Notes: generated from the sequence alone by a model not told the origin. A DNA stretch of 43,480 nucleotides from Pseudomonas sp. Fl4BN1 (GCF_009908285.1 NZ_JAAARM010000044.1:1-43480); one strand, 5' to 3'; positions 7,734-16,483 are shown, counted from the stretch's first letter. Made by a program: numbers and translations.

Positions 7734-8093
7734 TCAGATCACTCGTACAGGTTGGCGAAACACCTGCGGATTGCCGGTGGCGTCGATGATGTCAATTTGC
7801 AGGTCGAGCCAGCCGTTGTGGGGCTGCTCGGCGGTGATAGTGATCTTCTTGGCGCGGCCATCATCGAACAGCGGCTTGAGGGCTTGCTCGGCGTATTGCT
7901 TGGCTAGGATACCCACTCGGGGCAGATCCTTTTCGCGACGAAGTTCATGCAGGCGTGAGCCCAGGGCCGGGTCTTTCCACCAGGTGCCGAGGGGTGTCAT
8001 GAGGCGAATGTAAACGGCGTTCGCCAGCGTATTGATACGCTGGCCCGTCAAGTCGCCAGTGGTTGGGTTTATGCCTGCGTCCATGAGGGGCAT
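7734..8093 (-). CDS. Baseplate wedge protein GP46 family (gp25/W-like)
   Basis: A 119-residue protein of the phage GP46 family. It has MDAGINPTTGDLTGQ at the N-terminus, VYIRLMTPLGTWWKDPALGSRLHEL in the middle (the 'G.....dp..Gs.L' hallmark of lysozyme-like baseplate wedge proteins) and a C-terminal strand pattern ITAEQPHNGWLDLQIDI. Position between gp45 and gp47 matches Mu. There is no clear Shine-Dalgarno before either ATG at 8093 or 8084, so the exact start is uncertain by three codons. Confidence 0.88.
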   Translation of the reverse strand: MPLMDAGINPTTGDLTGQRINTLANAVYIRLMTPLGTWWKDPALGSRLHELRREKDLPRVGILAKQYAEQALKPLFDDGRAKKITITAEQPHNGWLDLQIDIIDATGNPQVFRQPVRVI

Positions 8094-8132
8094 GGTGCAG
8101 GGTTACATGAGGGAAGTGTATTTCAGGGCCGC

Positions 8133-8402
8133 TTAAGGTTTTTTGGGCAGACCTGCTAGTGCCCGATTTGCGGCGCTTAACTCGTTGATGTGGGCGTAAT
8201 GCGTCGGCTCTTTGATATTTGATGCAAGTGTTAGGCGATTGGCTACCTGATTGGTTTCATGATCTACGATCAGGCCAATAATAGTGCCATCTTCTAGCAA
8301 AGCCCATGCAGCGAGTGGCTCAACAATGCCGTGCACCACATCGTTTTTTTCGCCAACGAGATACCAATCGCTGCAAGGAATGATTTGAACAATCTTCGTC
8401 AT
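8133..8402 (-). CDS. Small unknown protein inserted in the baseplate operon (moron candidate)
   Basis: An 89-residue protein starting MTKIVQIIPCSDWYLVGE. GGAGG lies 5 bases before the ATG at 8402, so it is translated, and the longer in-frame start at 8426 is not needed. It has no membrane segment or recognised domain: a beta-rich N-terminal half (WALLEDGTIIGLIVD) followed by a helical end (HYAHINELSAANRALAGL). It separates gp45 from gp46, which are normally adjacent in Mu-like phages. It is more AT-rich than its neighbours and has gaps of about 40 bases on both sides instead of the usual overlaps. These are signs of an independently acquired cargo gene. Function unknown. Confidence 0.75.
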   Translation of the reverse strand: MTKIVQIIPCSDWYLVGEKNDVVHGIVEPLAAWALLEDGTIIGLIVDHETNQVANRLTLASNIKEPTHYAHINELSAANRALAGLPKKP

Positions 8403-8439
8403 TAACACCTCCATTGAGAGTCCCAAAAACTAACACAGC

Positions 8440-9000
8440 TTATTGCTGTGGTGTTGGAGTAGGTCCTGCTCCATGCTTATGGAGGTTATAGATATCTCGG
8501 TCCGCCTGCATGGAGCGAGTATGGTCAATGATTTCCGCTTCAGCCTTTATGCCACCATCAACATGCTGGTCGCCTGTCATCTCGACCATGGGCGTTTCAA
8601 AGCGCACCTTATTCTTGACCTTGATCACCAGGTCATCGGTTACGACCTCAATCAACCGGCCGCGCTTCATGTGGATGTAATCGCCCTCATCGGTGTATAG
8701 CGATACTTCGCCGTCCTGGAGCGTTAGACGATAGCGCCCGTCCTCGCTCGCCACCACCACAGCGTGTTTGCTATTGCCGCCCACGGGGATAACCAGGTAC
8801 TCGGCACCGGGGAGCGGCGCCGAGCTGAATCCGTAGTGCTGGAACAGCTCGCCTGAAACCGACTCACCCGAAAGGCCCTCCATTTCGACACCGATCAAGG
8901 TTCCGTGGGTGTTCCTGGCTGCAACGGCACGGAAGGCCTGGCGAACGTTGCTCATGACTCGGGCGACTTGCTCGCGCACCAGGCGCGGTAGGCTGCTCAT
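8440..9000 (-). CDS. Baseplate spike protein (Mu gp45 / gpV-like)
   Basis: A 186-residue protein matching Mu gp45, the central spike of the contractile tail. It has an N-terminal OB-fold segment (LIGVEMEGLSGESVSGELFQHYGFSSAPLPGAEYLVI), then a repetitive beta-helix region (LTLQDGEVSLYTDEGDYIHMK.. IEVVTDDLVIKVKNKVRFE), and an apex with the pattern HKHGAGPTPTP. Spike tips of this type bind an ion through an HxH motif, here H-K-H. The start at 9000 overlaps the gp44 stop as ATGA. Confidence 0.92.
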   Translation of the reverse strand: MSSLPRLVREQVARVMSNVRQAFRAVAARNTHGTLIGVEMEGLSGESVSGELFQHYGFSSAPLPGAEYLVIPVGGNSKHAVVVASEDGRYRLTLQDGEVSLYTDEGDYIHMKRGRLIEVVTDDLVIKVKNKVRFETPMVEMTGDQHVDGGIKAEAEIIDHTRSMQADRDIYNLHKHGAGPTPTPQQ

Positions 9001-10133
9001 CAGAGAGCCTTGATCATTTCGACAAAGGCCGCGTCCGAACCAGACTTGTCCTTACCTTTGCGCGTCTTGACCTTGTTCCCGTCAAGCACCCACATCTTGT
9101 CTTCACGCAGGCGCAGCTCGGTGATAGCCCCCTCGCCACGAGACAGCCGCAGGGTGCGGGACATCAGAAAGTAGGTGGCATCCAGCCCGTGGGGTTCACT
9201 GCGGACGATTACACGCTGACCAGGGCTCCAGACCTGGCCATTATCGGCGCGGTGCCCTTTGACGATGGCGCGGATCTCGAACCCCTCCAGCCGACTGTCG
9301 GCCAGCAGCTTTCGTGCGCGGGTGGTGGCCATGTCCTGGTTCTCGCTGGAGCTATCGATAACGACCTTGGGCCGGAAGATCCCGCGACGTGACAGCGTCT
9401 CATCTTGAATAACCGAACGCAGGTGGGAGCGTTTGGTATCCAGGCCATCGTTGTCGTACTGGCCGTGCTGCCCGAGGACGGTTATCTGGCTGTAGCAGTT
9501 GGCTATCGAGTGCCGGACGCTCAGGCGCTGGACGTTGTTGCCCACGCCATCCTCGCGCAGGATCAGCGTACCCACGGGCGGTGCGCTGTAGTCCGGCCCG
9601 CCGATAACCAGACGCCCGTCTGGCTCGACCCATGGCCATAAGCCGTTGGCCTCGGCGACCTGGAGCAATGCTTCCCAAGCGGTCTGGCCAGGCTCGATCT
9701 GGATGCGCCGCCGAGTCTTGGCTTGGTCGGCACGGATCTCGACCTGGTACGTGCCCAGGGGCTTTACCACCTGGTCAAGGATCTGCGCCAGGGACGCTTC
9801 GCGCATGGACACGAAAGGTGCAGAGCAGTCGACCAAGGGGGCTGCACGGTCGCGGCCGTTGATACGCATGTTGATACCCTGGCGCGAGACATCGTGCTCA
9901 AACTCATCAATCTGCCCGGTCAACACGCGGTCGCCGTCCAATGTCAATGAACAAGGTGCGCCCTCTTTGATCACGTCAGGCAAGCGCGCGGCATTCTTTG
10001 TGTGCAGCTCCAATTCGAAGGCATCGGCCGGGGTCAACAGATCAGACTCAACCGACCAGCCATCCCAGGCTTCGTGGAACAGGCCGCCAATAGACAGTCG
10101 GATAGACGGAGCAGAATCATTCAGCATAAGCAC
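9000..10133 (-). CDS. P: Baseplate hub protein (Mu gp44 / gpP)
   Basis: About 377 residues, matching Mu gpP/gp44, the gp27-like hub on which the spike sits. It has SIRLSIGGLFHEAWDGWSVE at the N-terminus, VLTGQIDEFEHDVSRQGINMRINGRDRAAPLVDCSAP, the hallmark of the late-control-D/hub family, and a C-terminal region with VWSPGQRVIVRSEPHGLDATYFL. The longest frame starts with GTG at 10133 (AAGG 7 bases upstream); an ATG at 10127 is also possible. It overlaps gene N by 11-17 bases and the spike gene by four. Confidence 0.92.
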   Translation of the reverse strand: MLMLNDSAPSIRLSIGGLFHEAWDGWSVESDLLTPADAFELELHTKNAARLPDVIKEGAPCSLTLDGDRVLTGQIDEFEHDVSRQGINMRINGRDRAAPLVDCSAPFVSMREASLAQILDQVVKPLGTYQVEIRADQAKTRRRIQIEPGQTAWEALLQVAEANGLWPWVEPDGRLVIGGPDYSAPPVGTLILREDGVGNNVQRLSVRHSIANCYSQITVLGQHGQYDNDGLDTKRSHLRSVIQDETLSRRGIFRPKVVIDSSSENQDMATTRARKLLADSRLEGFEIRAIVKGHRADNGQVWSPGQRVIVRSEPHGLDATYFLMSRTLRLSRGEGAITELRLREDKMWVLDGNKVKTRKGKDKSGSDAAFVEMIKAL

Positions 10134-11442
10134 GCAGCACCTTACCGGCCGGGATATTGTGTGGGGTGTTCAGATCAGGGTTAAGCCTGATCAGCTCAAG
10201 AGCGCGGGCGTGGTCGCCGTACCAGCGATGGGCCAACAGGCGCAGGCTGGCCGGAGTCTCGACCATGCGCTCGACCATAGGCGGGCTCTGCAAGATCACC
10301 TGCCGGGCTCGGGCCTGGATCATCGCGGCGGTATTGCGCAGGGCCTCAATGACGGGACGGGAGTTTTCCACGTCATACAATCGACGCTGGAGCAGGATTG
10401 CCCCCTGGACCAAGGAGCGCACCAGGTTAACCAGACCCTCCAGTTCCAAGGGGCTCAGTGTCGGCGTGCTGGCTTCATCCTCGATCACTGTGGCCACCGC
10501 CAGCGCGTGGGCTGCGGCAAGCTCGGTGACGACCAGGACAACGAGCGCGAACGCACTGGCCTCGACCGGATCGTCAGGCATACCGTCGGGCAGCCTGTCC
10601 GCATCAGGGGCAACACCTTGGCGGGCACTGATCAAGAAAGCATTGGCAACCTGCGCAGCATCTGTGGTCAAGGTGTCAGCGCCTGGCATGGTCGCCGGAA
10701 TGCCACTGCGGGCCAGCAGTGCCGTCGACGTGCTGGGCGTGCTGTCACTGATCGAGCCACGGATCTGCGTCGGCGTGCGGAACAGGTCCGTCAGAGGATC
10801 GAATGCCGCCGAGGAATGCTTAGCCATCGACGCAACACCAGACACTACGCCTAGGATCTGTGACCGCAGCTGCTGCACGCGCAGAAAGATACCTGGCAGG
10901 CCGAGCGCTTTCTCGATCAGCCCGACCCAACCGCCACCGATCCACGACTGAATCTCCGCGACCAGGGAATCGACGCGGCCGAACAAATCGAAGATGCCGT
11001 CCTGCCAGCGATACTGGTCCTCCTGTTCAAGCACACCGATATCGACGAACTCAAACTGCCGGGCAAAAAACGCTAAGTCGGGGGTGTCCTCGACAAACAG
11101 CAGGCTAACCATTGCAGCGTCGGGGCGGTCTGCAACGTGTTTCACCTCGACGTTTTGCGAGACGACACTCATGCTGCCGTAAATCGGGTGGATCAGTTCA
11201 CCAGGGCCACGCTGACCCAGTGCCAGCAGAAGGTTCTGTAGCTCAATCTCGTAGTTTTTGCCGTAAACGATGAGCTGCATCGGGACGCGACGTGCCCCCC
11301 GACCCAGGTCGACCACGCTGTCACCATCCTTAAATGGTGTTCCATGTTCGGACAGCGCCCGCTGCCATTGCAGGCTTTCGTCAACGACCAAGAGCGGAAC
11401 ACCTCGAAAGGAGGCATCCAGCAGGGTTTCTGACCAACTCAT
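10117..11442 (-). CDS. N: DNA circularisation / tail protein N (Mu gp43)
   Basis: A 441-residue protein whose N-terminus (SWSETLLDASFRGVPLLVVDE) is the signature of the Mu gpN family. This family was named for DNA circularisation and is also a tail or baseplate component. An N-terminal domain resembling LysM/tail-completion proteins is followed by long alpha-helical segments, and the C-terminus (LRLLAHRWYGDHARALELIRLNPDL) carries the short conserved ending that contacts the hub. Starts as ATGA overlap with the tape measure stop (11439-11442). Confidence 0.9.
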   Translation of the reverse strand: MSWSETLLDASFRGVPLLVVDESLQWQRALSEHGTPFKDGDSVVDLGRGARRVPMQLIVYGKNYEIELQNLLLALGQRGPGELIHPIYGSMSVVSQNVEVKHVADRPDAAMVSLLFVEDTPDLAFFARQFEFVDIGVLEQEDQYRWQDGIFDLFGRVDSLVAEIQSWIGGGWVGLIEKALGLPGIFLRVQQLRSQILGVVSGVASMAKHSSAAFDPLTDLFRTPTQIRGSISDSTPSTSTALLARSGIPATMPGADTLTTDAAQVANAFLISARQGVAPDADRLPDGMPDDPVEASAFALVVLVVTELAAAHALAVATVIEDEASTPTLSPLELEGLVNLVRSLVQGAILLQRRLYDVENSRPVIEALRNTAAMIQARARQVILQSPPMVERMVETPASLRLLAHRWYGDHARALELIRLNPDLNTPHNIPAGKVLRAYAE

Positions 11443-13661
11443 CCGCCGCGCCTCATTTGGATGTCCGCTCGGCGCTCAACCTCGGCCTGGATCATGTTTG
11501 AGTCGGTGCGCAGCTCAATGACCAGGGGCTGGTCCAGAAGGCGTTGTAGGCGCGCCATGGCGGCAGGCGTTTCAGCCCCAGCGGACACGGCGCGATTCGC
11601 GACCCCAGCGGCCCACTGATTGGCCCCATCGACCGGCAAGCCCGATGCCGTTAAGCCGGTTTGCTGGTGTGCCAAGCGTTGGGCCTGAGACGACAGCCAG
11701 TCAGATGATTGGTCGGGGTTCTGTCCGGCCAGGTCTATACGATTGCGGTAAAAGGCGGTTTGGTAGGTGCGCTGGTCATCGTTGAGCAACTTGCTGCGCT
11801 GGGCAGCATCCAGGCGGCCTTCGTCTGTGGCGGTCGCACTTGCCCCGCCAATCTGCGTGGCACTTGCACCCAAGGCCACAGGTGCCAACCATGGCGCGAC
11901 AAAACCGCCCGGCTTGCCCTTACCGGAAGATGGCGCGCCAGGCAGATCCGGCACGCCGCCAAGCATACCGTTCGGCCAGTTGGTGACGAAGACAGAAGTA
12001 ACGCCTGTCGCTTCCTCCAGGACTTTACCGACCGCAATATTTTTGAGGGTTTCAGGCCCGCCCGTGAGCTTGTTGAACAGCGCACCGACACCAGCTTTGG
12101 CACCACGTCCGGCGTAGTAACCACCAACACCCAGGGCAGCACCGCCAGCCAGCATCTGTTCACCGGACAAGTTCAGGTCATCGAGCAGGTAACTGCCCAT
12201 GTCAGCGAAGCTCTTGTTTAAAGGACTCGCCATGCGGTCAATAGCTTCGGCTAGTGTGGCTTTCATCCGAGCAGCTGTACCGCTAGTGCTCTCGGTATTT
12301 TCTTTCAAGTCCCTATTGTAAATAGGTGCAGCTTTATAAAGATCTTTTGAACCCGACTTTAAGTCGTCTAATCGTTCACCGGTTAACATACTGCGCCAGC
12401 CACGCACAGTGTCCTGGTCCATTCCTTTGAATACTACCCCCATAAACTTAGCGCGCTGCTCATCGGTTTTCATTGCTTCATACTTACGTTTTAGTTCACT
12501 AAAAACCTCTTCTGGATTACGTGAGCTTTTATCTTTATTGAAGAAACTAACACCAGTCGATTTAGTAACCTGATCTCTATACTGCTTGTTACTGAACACT
12601 CGCAAGGTTGATTCTGCCAGCGTGCCAAGCCTTTCAGGCTGTAGCTCAACTTTAGAAAGCGACTCTGTGAATGCTAATGCCTGTTCAATCGACATGCCTG
12701 CCGCAGCCGCAGCGCCCCCAATCTTAGGAAACAAGTCAGACAAGTTTTCAAGCTCGGCGTTACCAAGTCGTCCGGCGACTGTCATTTTTTGCAGCAGGTC
12801 AAGTGCTGCACCATCTTTGTTTAAGTCGATATTGAATGCACTGGACGCTGCAACAACAGCCTTTCCCAAGACGGAAGAGTCAGCGCCGGTAATTGCTGTC
12901 GCCTGACCGATAGCGTCGGCAGTTTTCTTTGCAGCATCGTATTTTACGCCGGAAGCGATCAGCGTATTAAATCCGCCATCAACACCCGAGCGATCAATGC
13001 CATAGGCTTTAGCAATTCTAAAACCTTCGGTTTTCCAATCTCCTTTTTGCTCTTCCGACATTTCTGCTGTTTGCTTAGTTTGAATCAGCATGCGCTCAAG
13101 TTGGGCACTACTCTTCAGGGCTGAAACTACTCCAACCCCCATACCCAACCCAGCCAGTTGTCCTTGCATACTTCCGCCCAAACCTTTCAGGCGCTCGAAC
13201 TCCTGGCGGGCACCCGCAGCAATCGTCTTCAAGGTGCGAAGACTGCGCCCACCGTTTTGCGCCAGGCGCCGAAAGGATGACTCGGTTCGCTCAACGCTCT
13301 GGCGCAGCGGCTGCACGCCCTGGCGGTCAGCGCTCACCAGTTCCGTCTTGGCATCGCGGGCAGCCTTACGGGCGGTCGCAGCCATCTGCTTGAGTTCGGC
13401 CGAAGTCTTGCTGACCTCGATCCGCGTGCCAGAACCAGCGCCCGCAGTTTCACGCATGGCGCTACGGATGGTTTTATAGCTGTTGGCCCCCACGCGGCCG
13501 ACGTTGGTTATTGCAGTGGAGGCCTTCCAGCTTTCATCCGCCAGGGACTTGGCGCCTTCCTTGCCCGCCTTGCGAAGATCGCGATTGATCTGCTCGATCT
13601 CGCGGCGGCTGTTGCCTGCATGAGCTTGGAAACGAAGCGCTACGCGCAGATCAGAACTCAT
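11439..13661 (-). CDS. Tail tape measure protein
   Basis: A 740-residue protein with a helical N-terminus (ALRFQAHAGNSRREIEQINRDLRKAGKEGAKSL), extended coiled-coil, a TP901-type core at about residues 180-455 and a glycine-rich hydrophobic patch (GGAALGVGGYYAGRGAKAG) at about 520. It sets tail length and is ejected with DNA. A start with GGGAG 6 bases upstream fits. The core (about 12290-13090) is visibly AT-rich compared with the flanks, including codons such as AAA, TTA and AAT, suggesting replacement by recombination. Located between the gp41 frameshift gene and N, as in Mu. Confidence 0.93.
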   Translation of the reverse strand: MSSDLRVALRFQAHAGNSRREIEQINRDLRKAGKEGAKSLADESWKASTAITNVGRVGANSYKTIRSAMRETAGAGSGTRIEVSKTSAELKQMAATARKAARDAKTELVSADRQGVQPLRQSVERTESSFRRLAQNGGRSLRTLKTIAAGARQEFERLKGLGGSMQGQLAGLGMGVGVVSALKSSAQLERMLIQTKQTAEMSEEQKGDWKTEGFRIAKAYGIDRSGVDGGFNTLIASGVKYDAAKKTADAIGQATAITGADSSVLGKAVVAASSAFNIDLNKDGAALDLLQKMTVAGRLGNAELENLSDLFPKIGGAAAAAGMSIEQALAFTESLSKVELQPERLGTLAESTLRVFSNKQYRDQVTKSTGVSFFNKDKSSRNPEEVFSELKRKYEAMKTDEQRAKFMGVVFKGMDQDTVRGWRSMLTGERLDDLKSGSKDLYKAAPIYNRDLKENTESTSGTAARMKATLAEAIDRMASPLNKSFADMGSYLLDDLNLSGEQMLAGGAALGVGGYYAGRGAKAGVGALFNKLTGGPETLKNIAVGKVLEEATGVTSVFVTNWPNGMLGGVPDLPGAPSSGKGKPGGFVAPWLAPVALGASATQIGGASATATDEGRLDAAQRSKLLNDDQRTYQTAFYRNRIDLAGQNPDQSSDWLSSQAQRLAHQQTGLTASGLPVDGANQWAAGVANRAVSAGAETPAAMARLQRLLDQPLVIELRTDSNMIQAEVERRADIQMRRGG

Positions 13662-13718
13662 TGGATGCTCCCGAAAGGGTCTTACAGGGACAAGAAAGGC
13701 CCGGAATCGGGCCAGGCC

Positions 13719-14227
13719 TTATCGTGGTTTCGGCAGTGGCTTGCGCTGGCGCTTGCTGACGTAGCGTGTTTTCTTGACCTTGCCGATGATCAGATCGATA
13801 CGGGCGTCGATCTCCGCCCTGGTCATGCGGCGGAGTTCGTCGAGCCGGTAGCCGTGTCGGACGAGGGTGTGCTCGATTCGTCGCCAGTCGGCGTTGCCGC
13901 GCTCGGCGGCGCGAGCTTTTTTTCCAGATCAGCATCCGCGTTGGCGATGATGGCCAAGTCGGTTTCGGCGAGTTGCTCGCGCAACAGCTCGACCGTCAGA
14001 GCCTCGGTCGGAATGTCACCCAAGGACAGCAACTGGCGGCGATACACTTCAAGGGTGGTCAGTTGAAAGGGACCATCAGGATGCAGCTCTTGTGCTGCGA
14101 CTAGGTCGCCCGCCATGCCAACGCGCAGGGTGAAGCGCTTGTGCCGAAGGCCAGCGTAATAAACGCCGATACGCAGCTCGCCGGTAATGGTCAGGCCGTC
14201 CCACTGCTTGTTCGCTTGCTCAGTCAT
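13719..14227 (-). CDS. Tail assembly chaperone gp41 with -1 frameshift extension (gp41/gp41')
   Basis: The zero-frame product (14227-13823) is 134 residues of the Mu gp41/P2 gpE tail-chaperone type: ITGELRIGVYYAGLRHKRFTLR, then ELLREQLAETDLAIIANADADLEKK. At the end of the structured part lies the heptamer A-AAA-AAG within an A7 run (plus-strand T7, 13917-13923). A -1 slip there replaces the low-complexity tail (APPSAATPTGDESS) with a 65-residue basic, helical extension (ARAAERGNADWRRIEHTLVR... DARIDLIIGKVKKTRY) ending at 13719, for a total of 169 residues. A GC-rich hairpin (GCTCG-CGCCGC-CGAGC) follows the slip site. Such paired products guide tape measure and tube assembly in many tailed phages. 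The coordinates given cover the fused form. Confidence 0.85.
13917..13923 (-). promoter_or_regulatory. Programmed -1 frameshift slippery site
   Basis: The coding strand reads GAA AAA AAG C, containing the canonical X-XXY-YYZ heptamer AAAAAAG in the correct frame. The downstream -1 frame stays open for 65 codons, lacks its own good start, and has natural protein composition. Confidence 0.8.
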
Positions 14228-14231
14228 TGCG

Positions 14232-14603
14232 TTACTCCGTGTAGTAGTTCAGTGCGGCGATGGTCAGGTCGCGTGTGGCTTCGCCTTCATGCTGGTACTT
14301 ACTGCCCATCTCCATCAGCGCGCAGCCGGTCCAGGTCTGGCGCTTACTGCCGCCATCCTGGGGATAGATGGTCAGCTTGGCGTCCAGCAAGGCGCGCCAG
14401 TCCGGCTCGCCGGATTTTGGGATAGGCACGGAGATTTTCAGTTCGTGCTCTTCAATACCTTTGGCCGTGCCGGTCGCTCGACCCGTGCGGTTCATGGTTT
14501 TTACAACTGTGCGCCCGGTCTTGAGGCTTGGCTCGACGCTGGAGACCTCATAGTCAGTGCCGTTGATCTCCAGGACGATCAGTCCCACATAGTTATCAGC
14601 CAT
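14232..14603 (-). CDS. M: Tail tube protein (Mu gpM)
   Basis: A 123-residue tail tube subunit. The family pattern is clear: GLIVLEINGTDYEVSSVEPSLKTG at the N-terminus, then GRATGTAKGIEEHELKISVPIPKSGEPDWRALLDAKLTI, and a C-terminal GCALMEMGSKYQHEGEATRDLTIAALNY. It polymerises inside the sheath encoded upstream. A GAGGTG ribosome-binding site precedes the ATG. Confidence 0.93.
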   Translation of the reverse strand: MADNYVGLIVLEINGTDYEVSSVEPSLKTGRTVVKTMNRTGRATGTAKGIEEHELKISVPIPKSGEPDWRALLDAKLTIYPQDGGSKRQTWTGCALMEMGSKYQHEGEATRDLTIAALNYYTE

Positions 14604-14619
14604 CTAAAGTCACCTCTTA

Positions 14620-15723
14620 TTACAGGAGCAGGTCGATACGACCGGCGAATACATGCAGGCCGTTGACTACGTCAGTGGGAATGGCGGCGTTGAGGCGGTT
14701 TACGTCCTGGAGCGAACGCTCGACCACCAGGCTGGCTGCGTTGGCCTCGACCTCTTCGACGATCTCCAACTCTTCCAGCTTGAGCAGCACGTCCAGCAGC
14801 TCACCCCGCACGGCCTCTGGGGTTTTCTTGGAGAGCTTGGAGCGCGGGAAGCGCAAGCGGATACGGTCACGGCAAGCCATACGCACGTAATACAAGATGC
14901 GGATGGTGGTCAGGTCCAGCAGCGACACATCCGTGGCACCGGCCGCAGACTTGGTGTAGGTGGTCACGGCGCGGACAATCTGAATCACATCACCGGCTGC
15001 AACCTCCAGCGGCGTGACGCCGTTGGCCAGGGCGGTTTCCTGCTCGGTGCGGCCGAGGCGTTGAGTGACTGGCGGCACCTTGATGCCCGTCAATACTAGG
15101 GTGTTCAGTGGCCGGGCTGGGTCTTCTTCCGATGCGATCATCGCGGCGTAGGCGGCGGCGACCTGGCGCGCAGTCGATGGCGTACCAGGCAGCACGGCAA
15201 GGCTGATAGCGCCGGAGTTCAACGACGTAGCCAAGGTGGTGGCCGCAGACAAGGTGCTGGTCAGCGCCGCAACGCCGATGATGCCTTGCTGTTCCATTGA
15301 GTTGGTATAGAGCTGGATGTGGGTACGCAGTGCAGTGAGCGCGGTCTGGCTGTACCAGGCAGGCACCAAGATAGTGAAGCCGCCCAGGGCGGTTGCATCC
15401 AGGGCAGCCTTGATGTCAGGTTCATCATCGCCCTCGACGGCAGCCACACCCACGGCCGAAAGGCTGGCATAGCGATAAGCCGTGATAAACGCCTCGGCCA
15501 TTTCCTCGGCGACCGTTCCACCGAACAGCGCTTTTGCCTCGGCCGCGCTGTAGATCGGTGTCGGCACGTTGGCCCCGACTGTCGCTCCGGCGCCCAGGGG
15601 AACGATCAGGCAGACGCTTTGCTTGTTGGTCGGCAGTGTCCGTACCGCCAGGCTGGTGTTGAACTCCATGTACACGCCGGGTTTGCGAATCGACGCGGGG
15701 ATGGTGTCAAAGGAAATGCTCAT
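14620..15723 (-). CDS. L: Tail sheath protein (Mu gpL-like, short form)
   Basis: A 367-residue contractile sheath subunit. The N-terminus (ISFDTIPASIRKPGVYMEFN) is the Mu gpL signature: 'f..IP...R.Pg.y.Efd'. The C-terminus (VERSLQDVNRLNAAIPTDVVNGLHVFAGRIDLLL) matches the family's hallmark end. It is over 100 residues shorter than Mu gpL (about 495), so the surface domain is reduced. It overlaps the upstream gp38-like gene as ATGA. Confidence 0.93.
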   Translation of the reverse strand: MSISFDTIPASIRKPGVYMEFNTSLAVRTLPTNKQSVCLIVPLGAGATVGANVPTPIYSAAEAKALFGGTVAEEMAEAFITAYRYASLSAVGVAAVEGDDEPDIKAALDATALGGFTILVPAWYSQTALTALRTHIQLYTNSMEQQGIIGVAALTSTLSAATTLATSLNSGAISLAVLPGTPSTARQVAAAYAAMIASEEDPARPLNTLVLTGIKVPPVTQRLGRTEQETALANGVTPLEVAAGDVIQIVRAVTTYTKSAAGATDVSLLDLTTIRILYYVRMACRDRIRLRFPRSKLSKKTPEAVRGELLDVLLKLEELEIVEEVEANAASLVVERSLQDVNRLNAAIPTDVVNGLHVFAGRIDLLL

Positions 15724-15914
15724 TCAGCGGCTTCCTGTGCGGGTTGTTTGGCACTGCGCGGTTTCTTCGCAGCCAGCAGTTCACCCGCCGCCAAGCGACG
15801 GCGGTAATAGGAGGTATCCGGTACATCGACGGCCTTGTCGGGCTGGTCGCTGATGTACTGATATGGGTCTTCCTCCATTGGCACCTGTTGACCAGGTGCG
15901 GCGATAACGTGCAT
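15720..15914 (-). CDS. Mu gp38-like small protein (DUF2635)
   Basis: A 64-residue protein directly in front of the sheath gene, where Mu has gp38. It shows the DUF2635 pattern: a short N-terminal strand, then VPDTSYYRRRLAAGELL, equivalent to 'd.sYWrRRl.dGdv', and a basic Lys/Ala-rich tail (AAKKPRSAKQPAQ). Overlaps at both ends (shared base with gp37 stop, ATGA with the sheath). Role unknown, probably tail assembly. Confidence 0.82.
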   Translation of the reverse strand: MHVIAAPGQQVPMEEDPYQYISDQPDKAVDVPDTSYYRRRLAAGELLAAKKPRSAKQPAQEAAE

Positions 15915-16483
15915 TACACGTCCCTCAATTCGATTAGGTCGGTGGCCACCGGGTTGGGGTTGTCCGACGGGGAGTGGTAGTTCAAGTCAATACCCAGGAA
16001 CTCCGGCAGCGCCTCTTTCGGCTTCTCCCAGTCCAGCTCGATAACGAACGACTGACCCAGGACGGAAAGGTGGTCGCTGGCCAACTTGCCGTTGACCAGG
16101 TTGGAAAGTTCGGTCGGCTTGATGGCAGCGCGACCTATCCAGGGCTGCCAGTCCACGAGCTGGTGCATGCAGGCCTCCCACAGCGCATAGCTACCGATGT
16201 CCTTATCTGTCGTACCACGCCGGGTTTCCCTTTCGCCCCGAGGGTGACGGGTAGCAATGATCAGGCGGAAGGTGATCGGCACCGAATAGCGGGCGTTGGT
16301 TTTGCGAATGAATGTCGCCTTGGGCACCATCAGCAAGATGGCCGGGCAACGCTTGAGCAAACCGGACAACAGTTCAGGGTCGCTCAATTCGCCGCCATAG
16401 CTGCTCACCACCAGGCGCTCCAGCTTGCTTTTCAGCTCATTGAGCCGAGCCTCGATCAAGTCCTCCAGTTCGCCCAGCATCAC
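15914..16483 (-). CDS. Mu gp37-like protein (DUF1834)
   Basis: A 189-residue protein starting MMLGELEDLIEARLNELKSKL. It keeps the gp37/DUF1834 blocks: CPAILLMVPKATFIRK, VPITFRLIIATRHPRGERETRRG and a C-terminal FVIELDWEKP. In Mu-like phages it is a neck or tail-terminator-type protein between gp36 and the sheath. ATGA overlap with gp36. Confidence 0.88.
   Translation of the reverse strand: MMLGELEDLIEARLNELKSKLERLVVSSYGGELSDPELLSGLLKRCPAILLMVPKATFIRKTNARYSVPITFRLIIATRHPRGERETRRGTTDKDIGSYALWEACMHQLVDWQPWIGRAAIKPTELSNLVNGKLASDHLSVLGQSFVIELDWEKPKEALPEFLGIDLNYHSPSDNPNPVATDLIELRDV

Noticed and set aside
10157..10951. 264-codon forward frame opposite gene N
   Set aside because: Antisense shadow; gene N has family signatures and coupled starts on both sides.
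13651..13935. 94-codon frame beginning MLIWKKSSRRR downstream of gp41
   Set aside because: It lies in the third frame, is Arg/Pro-rich nonsense in composition, and the -1 frame holds the plausible extension.
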